64,000 bases of DNA. It comes from Bacteroidota bacterium (GTDB lineage Bacteria > Bacteroidota > Bacteroidia > Bacteroidales > UBA12077). Location: assembly GCA_020444275.1 (NCBI GenBank), contig JAHLLG010000004.1, forward strand, positions 186,001 to 250,000. Direction: 5' to 3'. The translations under genes were made by a program, and so were the position numbers. The notes beneath the pieces are model-generated. The model saw nothing but the letters and a program-made list of their open reading frames with translations. It ran no database searches and was not told the DNA's origin. Positions 56,927-64,000 of the stretch are shown piece after piece (the stretch's first letter is position 1; each line of letters begins with the position of its first letter).

Positions 56927-56980
56927 CTTTACGAAGTTAAATAACAATGGCAAAAATATAAAATAATCGTGTTATATAAA

Positions 56981-57013
56981 CAAAAGAGGAATAGTGTTAA
57001 ACTATTCCTCTTT
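56981..57013 (-). terminator. terminator after the AhpC/TSA-like gene
   Basis: AAAGAGGAATAGT (56983-56995) pairs with ACTATTCCTCTTT (57001-57013) around a 5-nt loop. On the minus strand it is followed by TTTTGTTT, 23 bp after the stop at 57037. Confidence 0.85.
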
Positions 57014-57036
57014 AATTTATTTGATGTGTAAAATAT

Positions 57037-57651
57037 TTATTTTTTGTAATTTTTATCTTTAATGGTACATCCTATAGCTTTCGTAAAATCAGGGTCTGGT
57101 TTTTCACCGTCCAATAAAGCATTTACTGCATTAGCGAGATATTTTTCGTCAACTTCTGATTCGTCTTTGTAATTATTGTCGATTGTTCCGATATACGAAA
57201 CAACAAACGTATCGTCTTCTTTATTGAGTAAATAAACATGTGGAGTTCTTTTTGCTCCAAAATTTTTATATATTTCCTGTGTTTCATCGAACAAATAAGG
57301 GAAGGGAAATCCTTTTTCTTTAGCGCGTTCTATCATTTTATCAAATGAATCTTCGGGTTGCAAAGCAGGATCGTTTGGGTTAATGGCAATTACCGGATAA
57401 CCTTTTTCTCTAAACATGTTATCGATTGCTATTATTCTATCTTCGTATGCTTTGGCATATGGACAATGATTGCAAGTAAAGATCACTATCGCACCGTTGG
57501 TTGCGTCTTCATAACTATACAGCGATATCATTTTCTGATCGATGTTTTCTAAAGTGAAGTCATCAACAGCATCACCAATAGTATACCCCTGAGCTTTTAT
57601 TCCTGTTACAGCTAGTAAAGCTATAACAATAGTTAAAACTGATTTTTTCAT
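57037..57651 (-). CDS. secreted thioredoxin-fold (redoxin/AhpC-TSA-like) protein
   Basis: The 204-aa protein has a signal peptide (hydrophobic 5-18, cut after GIKAQG). A thioredoxin-like domain follows: AVDDFTLENIDQ, then IFTCNHCPYAKAYEDR with a CNHC motif, and a cis-Pro segment GAKRTPHVYLL. This CxxC with a following Pro-Tyr-Ala is typical of the periplasmic redoxin family seen in Bacteroidetes. It may reduce or form disulfides or peroxides in the periplasm. It lies 33 bp after the TlpA-like gene, in the same operon. Confidence 0.88.
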   Translation of the reverse strand: MKKSVLTIVIALLAVTGIKAQGYTIGDAVDDFTLENIDQKMISLYSYEDATNGAIVIFTCNHCPYAKAYEDRIIAIDNMFREKGYPVIAINPNDPALQPEDSFDKMIERAKEKGFPFPYLFDETQEIYKNFGAKRTPHVYLLNKEDDTFVVSYIGTIDNNYKDESEVDEKYLANAVNALLDGEKPDPDFTKAIGCTIKDKNYKK

Positions 57652-57684
57652 AGTATTATTTTTTAGTTTTACATTTTATGGGAT

Positions 57685-58158
57685 TTATAGAAATTTGTTA
57701 AGTTCTTTATCCAGATCTTCAAAATCAAAAGATTGTTCGTAGAATTTGCGGTTTCTTTTATTGTATATTAATGTTGCTGGAATAGCTCCCGACCAATCTT
57801 TATTAACTTTATTAATCCAGGAATTACTATCGGGATCATCCAAAATAACAATATCTGGTTTAAGGTTATGATTATGTTTAAAGGAGGAAATTCTCGACTG
57901 TATATTTTCCCCAAAATCAAGACTAACCAGTATTATTTTAACCTTCTCATTTGAATATTTTTCAAATAGCTGGTTAAAAGCAGGCATTTCCTTAACACAC
58001 GGACGGCACCACGTTGCCCAGAAATTTACAACATAAACCGTATCATTCTGTTGGTTTAATAATGGTTCAAACTCATTAAATGTATAAACGGGAAAATCCT
58101 GCGCATGAATAGCAGAAAAGTTAATTAGCACAAAGAGGAAAAGTAATTTGATTTTCAT
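57685..58158 (-). CDS. TlpA-like thiol-disulfide oxidoreductase
   Basis: The ATG at 58158 gives a 157-aa protein with a good signal peptide (MKIKLLFLFVLINFSAIHAQ); the longer start eight codons upstream is rejected. The thioredoxin motif WATWCRPCVKEMPAFNQL holds the redox Cys pair, and GAIPATLIYN the cis-Pro. The short length fits a minimal TlpA/ResA domain. It probably keeps cytochrome or envelope thiols reduced. It is first of a two-gene operon with the redoxin gene. Confidence 0.92.
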   Translation of the reverse strand: MKIKLLFLFVLINFSAIHAQDFPVYTFNEFEPLLNQQNDTVYVVNFWATWCRPCVKEMPAFNQLFEKYSNEKVKIILVSLDFGENIQSRISSFKHNHNLKPDIVILDDPDSNSWINKVNKDWSGAIPATLIYNKRNRKFYEQSFDFEDLDKELNKFL

Positions 58159-58239
58159 AACTTTCACTTTGTTAATAAACATATTTATACCGAAAATGTT
58201 TTGATGAGTCTGAAGATCATTAAACTTTTCAAAAAACAG

Positions 58240-58260
58240 AATAGTCTAAGAATAGTCTAA
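58240..58260. repeat. tandem 11-bp repeat before the carboxypeptidase gene
   Basis: AATAGTCTAAG occurs with a second near-complete copy directly after it, about 20 bp before the ATG at 58279. It may be a regulatory site or a slippage product. Confidence 0.4.
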
Positions 58261-58278
58261 CTCATAAATACACTTATT

Positions 58279-60903
58279 ATGAATAAAAAAGAGATTTGGT
58301 TTAAAGCCATGAGCGCTTTATTGCTGATTTTATTCTTATTGATTAGCTCTAAAAATTTTGCACAGGTTATACCTGCACCTGAAAGTCATTTTGGATTTAC
58401 TCCGGGAACAGATCGTATGTTATTCAAATATGATGATTTGATTTCATACTTGCAGAAAGTAGAAAAAGTATCTCCAAAAATAAAACTAAAAGAGATTGGA
58501 ACTTCCCCGCATGGAAAGCCTCTTTATGTGGCATTCATTTCGTCCGAAGATAATATCAAAAATCTCGATAAATTAAAGGCAATTAATAAAGAACTAGCAC
58601 TGAATAATAATCTTACAAAAGAAAAAAGAGAGGAATATATTCGTGAAGGTAAGGCTTTTTTTCTTTTTACGTTATCGATGCACTCAAACGAGGTAGCACC
58701 TTCACAGGCATTGCCTTTAATAGCATATGAGTTCTTAACTACAGAGAATAAGGAAATAAAATCTTGGTTTGATAATGTGGTTTATATGGTAGTGCCGAAT
58801 CATAATCCCGACGGAATGGATATGGTGGTTGATCACTATAATAAATACAAAGGAACAAAATATGAAGGTTCCTCGTTACCTGGATTATATCATAAATATG
58901 TCGGACATGATAACAACAGAGATTTTGTAGCCCTTACACAGAGTGATACAAGAGCTATTTCTGATTTGTATACAACGGAGTGGTTTCCGCAAATAATGGT
59001 TGAAAAACACCAGATGGGATTCGGAGGCCCTCGCTATTTTATTTCGCCACCTCATGATCCTATTGCTGAAAATATTGATGCTGGAATCTGGAACTGGATG
59101 AAAATTTTTGGATCGAATACCATTACTAAAATGACCGATGCTGGTCTAAAAGGGATTACACAGAATTATCTGTTTGATGATTACTGGCCGGGAGCGACAG
59201 AAACCTGTATTTGGAAAAATGTTATCGGGATGCTTACTGAAGGAGCAAGTGTTAAGTATGCAACTCCAATATATATTGAGCCTAACGAACTTGGAGCATA
59301 TGGAAAAGGTATGAGCGAATATAAAAAGAGCATAAATATGCCTGAACCATGGGATGGCGGTTGGTGGCGATTGAGCGACCTCATGCAGTATGAAATAACA
59401 TCTACCAAAGCTTATTTAGAAACAGCATCGATTTATAAAGAAGAGATTTTAACCTTTAGAAATGACATTTGTAAAAAAGAGGTTCAAAAAGGCTTGAATC
59501 AACCACCTTATTATTATGTGTTTCCTTTGAAGCAGCATGATCAGAGTGAGCTGGTTGAATTAGTGAATTTATTGGATAAACATGGTATTGCCGTTTTTTC
59601 GCTCAATGATGATATAAATTACAACAATACGCAATTTCATAAAGGTGATATTATTGTTCCATTAGCACAAGCATACAGGGCTTTTATTAAAGAAATATTA
59701 GAATCACAGGTTTTTCCGGCCAGGCATTACACTCCAGGCGGAAAGCTTATTGAGCCTTACGATATAACATCGTGGTCGTTACCTTTACATAAAGGAGTTA
59801 CCGTTTATGAGATTAACGAAAATCAACAAAACTTTGATGGCAAATATACAGAGGTAGCTAAGCCATTTAATTTATTTTCAGAAGCGGAAGAGGATTACCA
59901 TGCAGTTGTATTAACAGTTCAAAATAATAACAGCTATAAAGTTGTATTTAAGGCATTGGTTGAAGGAGTAAAAGTAGAGCAAATTGAAGAACTTTATCGT
60001 GTTAAAGGGAAAGAAATACCAGCAGGAAGCTTTATTATTTATAAATCGAAAGGATTTGAGAAAGTGAAAGATCAGTTAAATTTCTCTCCATTGTATATTA
60101 ACGAAGAAGTGACTATAAAAAAAAGGAAGCTTGAACTACCAAGGATTGGCTTAATTGAATCGTACTTTCATGCTATGGATGCAGGTTGGACTCGATACGT
60201 GTTGGATTCATACAATATTCCATTTACATTATTGCGTCCCGAAGAGATAAAAGAAACAGATCTTAATAAGAATTTTGATGTTCTTATTATTCCTGATGAA
60301 TCAAAATCAGTATTGATTGAGGGAATTTATAAATCTGAAAATCAGCAGTATTTTATGAAATATCCTCCGGAATATATGAAGGGCATGGAAAAGGAAGGAC
60401 ACGAAAACATTCTTAAGTTTGTAAATAACGGAGGTATTGCTATCGCATGGCGCGAAGCTACAGAGCTTTTTACAGGGATTCAGAAATATGCTAGTAATGA
60501 TAAAATAAACGAAGAGTTTGAGCTGCCTGTAAAAGATATTTCAGACCAACTAGTGAAAAAAGGTTTTGCTTGTCCTGGCTCGTTGTTAAAAATTGAACTT
60601 AAAGAAAATCATCCGATAACTTATGGAATGCCGGCAGAAATTGGTGTTTTTCACAGAGAAGGACCCGTTTTCAGAACGTGGCAACCTTATTTTGATGTAG
60701 ATCGCAGAGTGATTGCTACCTTCCCGGAAAAGAACATATTAATGAGTGGATATGCAGAAAACGAAGAAATAATTGGAAATAAATCGTCCATTGTATGGTT
60801 GCAAAAAGGTAAAGGACAAATTGTGTTGTTTAGCTTTAGTCCACAGTTCAGGGCATCTACCCCTGCAACTTATAAATTATTATTTAATTCGATCTTACTG
60901 TAA
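58279..60903 (+). CDS. secreted M14-family zinc carboxypeptidase
   Basis: The 874-aa protein has a signal peptide (hydrophobic 12-25, cut near KNFAQ). A peptidase M14 domain follows, with the zinc motif H135-S-N-E138, NPDGMDMV and a DNNRDFVALTQSDTRA segment. A third ligand probably sits in VEKHQMGF. The C-terminal half has a glutamine-amidotransferase-like fold (about 620-870), common in large Bacteroidetes M14 proteins. It should work in the periplasm or outside on peptides. It has no sorting domain of type IX secretion at its C-terminus. Confidence 0.92.
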   Translation: MNKKEIWFKAMSALLLILFLLISSKNFAQVIPAPESHFGFTPGTDRMLFKYDDLISYLQKVEKVSPKIKLKEIGTSPHGKPLYVAFISSEDNIKNLDKLKAINKELALNNNLTKEKREEYIREGKAFFLFTLSMHSNEVAPSQALPLIAYEFLTTENKEIKSWFDNVVYMVVPNHNPDGMDMVVDHYNKYKGTKYEGSSLPGLYHKYVGHDNNRDFVALTQSDTRAISDLYTTEWFPQIMVEKHQMGFGGPRYFISPPHDPIAENIDAGIWNWMKIFGSNTITKMTDAGLKGITQNYLFDDYWPGATETCIWKNVIGMLTEGASVKYATPIYIEPNELGAYGKGMSEYKKSINMPEPWDGGWWRLSDLMQYEITSTKAYLETASIYKEEILTFRNDICKKEVQKGLNQPPYYYVFPLKQHDQSELVELVNLLDKHGIAVFSLNDDINYNNTQFHKGDIIVPLAQAYRAFIKEILESQVFPARHYTPGGKLIEPYDITSWSLPLHKGVTVYEINENQQNFDGKYTEVAKPFNLFSEAEEDYHAVVLTVQNNNSYKVVFKALVEGVKVEQIEELYRVKGKEIPAGSFIIYKSKGFEKVKDQLNFSPLYINEEVTIKKRKLELPRIGLIESYFHAMDAGWTRYVLDSYNIPFTLLRPEEIKETDLNKNFDVLIIPDESKSVLIEGIYKSENQQYFMKYPPEYMKGMEKEGHENILKFVNNGGIAIAWREATELFTGIQKYASNDKINEEFELPVKDISDQLVKKGFACPGSLLKIELKENHPITYGMPAEIGVFHREGPVFRTWQPYFDVDRRVIATFPEKNILMSGYAENEEIIGNKSSIVWLQKGKGQIVLFSFSPQFRASTPATYKLLFNSILL

Positions 60904-60920
60904 GCTTAAAAACTTAAATA

Positions 60921-60956
60921 AAAAGAGGTTAAAGTGTCACTTTAACCTCTTTTTTT
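60921..60956 (+). terminator. terminator after the carboxypeptidase gene
   Basis: GAGGTTAAAGTG and its complement CACTTTAACCTC form a 12-bp stem followed by a long T run. It lies about 20 bp after the stop at 60903 and separates it from the kinase gene. Confidence 0.92.
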
Positions 60957-60988
60957 CGTATATGCAGAATAAATTATATATTTATATA

Positions 60989-63667
60989 ATGAAATTACGA
61001 ATCTTAAAACGTAAACTGTTATCACTTCTGTTTTTGATTCCTCTGATGTCTTTGTCTCAGACAAACATTGATAGTCTTCAAAATTTACTTAATAAGACAA
61101 AGGGAGCAGACCGGCTTCCAATTCTAATTGATCTTTCGAAAGCACATAAAAGAGTATCACCGGAAAAGACTGTTACATATGCACTCGAAGCATTAAAGCT
61201 TGCCAAAGTAACAAACAATGAATTACAAATTGCTTCTGCTCTTGCACAGGCGGGCGACGGAAAGTTATTGCTTGGAACGTTAGATACTGCTGAGATATAT
61301 TATCGCCAGGCATTTGAAATATATAAAGAGCAAGACTATTTTGAAGGATTATCTGAATCTTATCTGGATTTAGGAAATATCTGTTTTTTTAATGCATCGT
61401 ACGATTCAGCAGCAATGTATTATGAGAAAGCGATTCGTGTCAAGTTGGATTTAGACGAAAATAAATCATTAGTTAGTCTTTATAATAATCTTGGAGCAGT
61501 ATATAAAAAAACTGGACAAACAGATTTAGCCATAGAAGCGTTAGAAAACTCATTAGAAATAAGTAATGAGTTTAATACTAATGTTAGCAAGGGGTTGGCA
61601 TTAATTAACCTGGCTAGTTTATATTTTAACCGGGGCGAGTTATTAAAAGCCATGAACTACAATTATGAAGCTTTGCAATTGGCCGAGGAAACCAATGATT
61701 TATATACTAAATCGAATGCGTTTACAAATTTAGGTAATATCTATTCCTTTATTGATGATTACGATAATGCTTTAAAATATCAAAAAATAGCACTGAATAT
61801 TGATAGAAAACTTAAAGATTGGGAAGGTATCATTACAGCCCATAATAATATTGGTAATATTTATCTTAAGATGAGTAAGTTGGATAGCGCTGAATATTAT
61901 TTTCTGGAAGCGTTAGAGCTGCATCGAATTAAGCATGTTAAGATTGATTTAGAAACTACCAATTATTATGTTGGAAAAGTTTATATGAACAAAAATAAGT
62001 ATAATGAAGCTTTAGAATATTTCAACCAATCTTTAAAAGCAAGCACAGAACTAAATGATATCATCTTAACGATAGATAATCAGATTGCAATAGGTGAGAT
62101 ATATATAGATAAAGGAGATTTTATAACAGCTGAGAAATATTTACTTGAAGCAATGGATTTGGTTGAAAAAAATCCTTATAAAGATGAGTACAAAATCTAT
62201 TTATTACTGTCAAAAATAAGTCAGAAAGAGAACGATGCTCCAAAAGCACTCACTTATCACATTAAATATTCTGTTTTAAAGGATTCGATAAATAGTGCTA
62301 AACGAGCTATTATGCTATCAGAATTAAAGTCATCTTATGAAATAACAAAACAGCAGGATAAAATTAATTTGTTATTAGAAAGTAGCACTTTACAAAAGGA
62401 AAAAATTCAAAAGCAAAAAGTTTTTCGAAATATTTTAATTGCTGGCTCTTCAATAATTCTTATTCTACTTATTTTTCAAATCATTAATTTTAGGAATAAG
62501 AAAAAAGCTAACCGGATACTTAAAAAACAGAACGATCAGATTCAAAAACAGAATATTGAAATAAAACAAAAAACAGAATATTTGAGTCAGGTAAATAAGG
62601 AGTTGGAAAAACTGTCTATTGCTGCAAGTCAAACAGATAATGCTATTTTGATTGCAAATTCAAAAGGTGAAGTAGAGTGGCTAAACGAAGGATATACCAG
62701 GTTGTACGGATATACCTGGGAAGAGTTTAAAAAGGAAAAAGGAACAAATATATTAAAGACTAGCTCTTATGCTGATATTAAAGAGGTGTTTCAACATGCA
62801 ATATCAGAAAAAAAGTCGCAAATGTATGAAGCCGAATTTACTTCAAAAGATGGAAAAGCATATCATATCCACACCACACTAACACCTATCTTAAACAACC
62901 AAAATGAGGTTATTCGGATCATTGCTATCGATTCTGATATTACTCAACTTAAAAAAGTTGAGAAAGAGTTAAAGCAACTATTGGTTACGAAAGATAAATT
63001 CTTTTCAATTATAGCACATGATTTAAAAAATCCTTTTAATTCGCTCATGGGATTAGCTCAACTTTTGGTATATGGATACGACCGATTAACACCTGAAAAG
63101 GTAAAGTACTTTCATAGTAACCTATATCAAATATCTAAAAATGGTTATGAGTTATTGATTAACTTACTCGAATGGTCAAGATCACAAATGGGAACTATCC
63201 AGTTTAAACCCGTTGAGATAAGTTTAGCTGCTTTAGTAGAAGAGACTTTTTCATTATATAACGGGAAGGCTTCCCAGAAGGAGATTAATCTCACAAATTC
63301 TGTTGATGAGAAATCTTTTGTGGTAGCCGATCAGAATATGTTAAAGACTATTTTAAGAAACCTGGTTTCAAATGCGCTTAAGTTTACTGAGCGAGGGGGT
63401 GCAATTGAAATTACCGAAATTAATAAAGATGATTTTAAGGAAATAACAGTAAGAGACACAGGTATAGGGATAGCACCTGATACGATTAATAAACTATTCA
63501 AACTTGATGAAAACTATACCTCCGAAGGAACAGAGGATGAAACAGGAACCGGTCTGGGTTTAATACTTTGTCAAGAGTTTGTTGAAAAACATGGAGGCAA
63601 AATTCGGGTGGAAAGTAAAGTCGGATTTGGGTCGAAGTTTATTTTTACTATTCCACTAAAAAAATAA
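60989..63667 (+). CDS. TPR-PAS hybrid sensor histidine kinase
   Basis: The start at 60989 (892 aa) gives a signal peptide (KLLSLLFLIPLMSLSQ) and avoids overlap with the upstream gene and terminator. Seven or eight TPR units span about 40-440 in the periplasm. A coiled coil follows and a transmembrane helix lies near 488-510. A PAS domain (about 545-655) precedes the kinase core. The core has the H box FFSIIAHDLKNPFNSLMG (H677), the N box VSNALKF, and the G boxes DTGIGI and GTGLGL. It has no receiver domain, so a separate response regulator must exist elsewhere. A hairpin after the stop ends the gene. Confidence 0.93.
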   Translation: MKLRILKRKLLSLLFLIPLMSLSQTNIDSLQNLLNKTKGADRLPILIDLSKAHKRVSPEKTVTYALEALKLAKVTNNELQIASALAQAGDGKLLLGTLDTAEIYYRQAFEIYKEQDYFEGLSESYLDLGNICFFNASYDSAAMYYEKAIRVKLDLDENKSLVSLYNNLGAVYKKTGQTDLAIEALENSLEISNEFNTNVSKGLALINLASLYFNRGELLKAMNYNYEALQLAEETNDLYTKSNAFTNLGNIYSFIDDYDNALKYQKIALNIDRKLKDWEGIITAHNNIGNIYLKMSKLDSAEYYFLEALELHRIKHVKIDLETTNYYVGKVYMNKNKYNEALEYFNQSLKASTELNDIILTIDNQIAIGEIYIDKGDFITAEKYLLEAMDLVEKNPYKDEYKIYLLLSKISQKENDAPKALTYHIKYSVLKDSINSAKRAIMLSELKSSYEITKQQDKINLLLESSTLQKEKIQKQKVFRNILIAGSSIILILLIFQIINFRNKKKANRILKKQNDQIQKQNIEIKQKTEYLSQVNKELEKLSIAASQTDNAILIANSKGEVEWLNEGYTRLYGYTWEEFKKEKGTNILKTSSYADIKEVFQHAISEKKSQMYEAEFTSKDGKAYHIHTTLTPILNNQNEVIRIIAIDSDITQLKKVEKELKQLLVTKDKFFSIIAHDLKNPFNSLMGLAQLLVYGYDRLTPEKVKYFHSNLYQISKNGYELLINLLEWSRSQMGTIQFKPVEISLAALVEETFSLYNGKASQKEINLTNSVDEKSFVVADQNMLKTILRNLVSNALKFTERGGAIEITEINKDDFKEITVRDTGIGIAPDTINKLFKLDENYTSEGTEDETGTGLGLILCQEFVEKHGGKIRVESKVGFGSKFIFTIPLKK

Positions 63668-63670
63668 AAA

Positions 63671-63698
63671 CCCTCGAAAGTCGAGGGCTAACCCTTTT
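63671..63698 (+). terminator. terminator after the histidine kinase gene
   Basis: CCCTCGA (63671-63677) pairs with TCGAGGG (63681-63687) around AAG and is followed by a mixed T-rich tail. The T run is not directly adjacent, so efficiency is uncertain. Confidence 0.65.
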
Positions 63699-63785
63699 GC
63701 AATTGTGAAAATTTACTTGTTGATAGCATACAAATAACCCTAAATTATTTCTTGCACGGGTTTACATTCTATAAAAAGAATCGTT

Positions 63786-63900
63786 TAAAAAAGAGGCGGA
63801 AGAATACATTCGAAAATCAGGTTCATCACATTTAAATCTCGGCTTAATTCTAGAGGCATATAATTAAAAACCTAATTTTGAATTACTCCTCCGCCTTATA
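63786..63900 (-). ncRNA. candidate structured RNA, minus strand, 6S-like rod shape possible
   Basis: Three nested helices are visible: outer 63887-63896 with 63794-63803 (10 bp), middle 63869-63883 with 63808-63823 (15 bp, one bulge), inner 63862-63867 with 63844-63849 (6 bp, 12-nt loop), with a 20-nt one-sided bubble. One wobble pair in each of the outer and middle helices is valid only in a minus-strand transcript (G-U there, A-C on the other strand). A T run follows on the minus strand (63787-63792). No reading frame is seen between 63668 and 64000, and no named family is recognised. Promoter not identified. Confidence 0.5.
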
Positions 63901-64000
63901 TATTGCTCTTGTTAGTATGATTAACTTCATAATATCTACCCTATATTCTTAAACTTTTTCTTGTTGTAAATGTTAGTAATAAAAACTTTTGAATTATGGC

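Noticed and set aside
60773-60988. N-terminal extension of the histidine kinase
   Set aside because: It overlaps the carboxypeptidase gene and crosses its terminator; the later ATG gives a proper signal peptide.
1-64000. CRISPR array
   Set aside because: No series of regularly spaced direct repeats and no cas genes were seen.

Overview
The window is chromosomal DNA from a Bacteroidetes bacterium, most likely of the Bacteroidales/Marinilabiliales type. The main evidence is a complete porP-gldK-gldL-gldM-gldN type IX secretion locus and a fused lpxC/fabZ gene. Supporting evidence is DUF4270 and HU-SPOR proteins, TAnnTTTG-type -7 promoter boxes and low G+C DNA. The window has two parts: an accessory, AT-rich genomic island (1 to about 14,031) and a conserved core chromosome (14,083 to 64,000).

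The island continues beyond the left edge. Its right edge is a tyrosine recombinase gene followed by a 43-bp copy of the 3' end of a tRNA-Met(CAT) gene (13,989-14,031). This is the usual scar of integration into a tRNA gene, and a terminator that fits the original tRNA follows it. Inside the island, left to right: an unrecognised partial gene; the type I restriction subunit HsdR with a YgjP-like zinc metallopeptidase; a serine recombinase; a GC-richer segment that folds into a nested hairpin with an oligo-U tail (candidate structured RNA, 6,135-6,277); a secreted MORN-like repeat protein; and a tightly spaced cluster of an EEP-fold nuclease, an unknown 138-aa protein, a Shedu (DUF4263) nuclease, a TIR protein and a DUF4365 protein. 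This is a defence island. The five-gene cluster at 7,950-12,571 is the best candidate for an undescribed combined system.

The core part begins with a 5'-methylthioadenosine processing cluster (mtnA, class II aldolase, mtnP) carrying a MITE-like palindromic repeat between mtnA and the aldolase gene. Next come a HAD phosphatase, an HU-SPOR protein, galE, glmS with a DUF4270 lipoprotein, and a short glycogen-synthase-like protein. The divergent run panC-panD-flippase-like-hldE2-radA-ABC ATPase follows, then PBP1A and topA. An arginase-fold protein that has lost most metal ligands precedes the type IX secretion genes. rimP-nusA-infB run on the minus strand from a textbook TTTG-N19-TAnnTTTG promoter with a strong hairpin in the leader. 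Lipid A genes lpxD-lpxC/fabZ-lpxA follow an HD phosphohydrolase. The right end holds a SiaC-like protein, a large ABCG-type transporter, a lipoprotein, a BASS-family transporter, two thioredoxin-fold proteins, an M14 carboxypeptidase and a TPR-PAS histidine kinase.

A second nested hairpin with an oligo-U end lies on the minus strand at 63,786-63,900, downstream of the kinase gene, and is a candidate small RNA. All functional names rest on motif recognition by eye; no database search or folding program was run.
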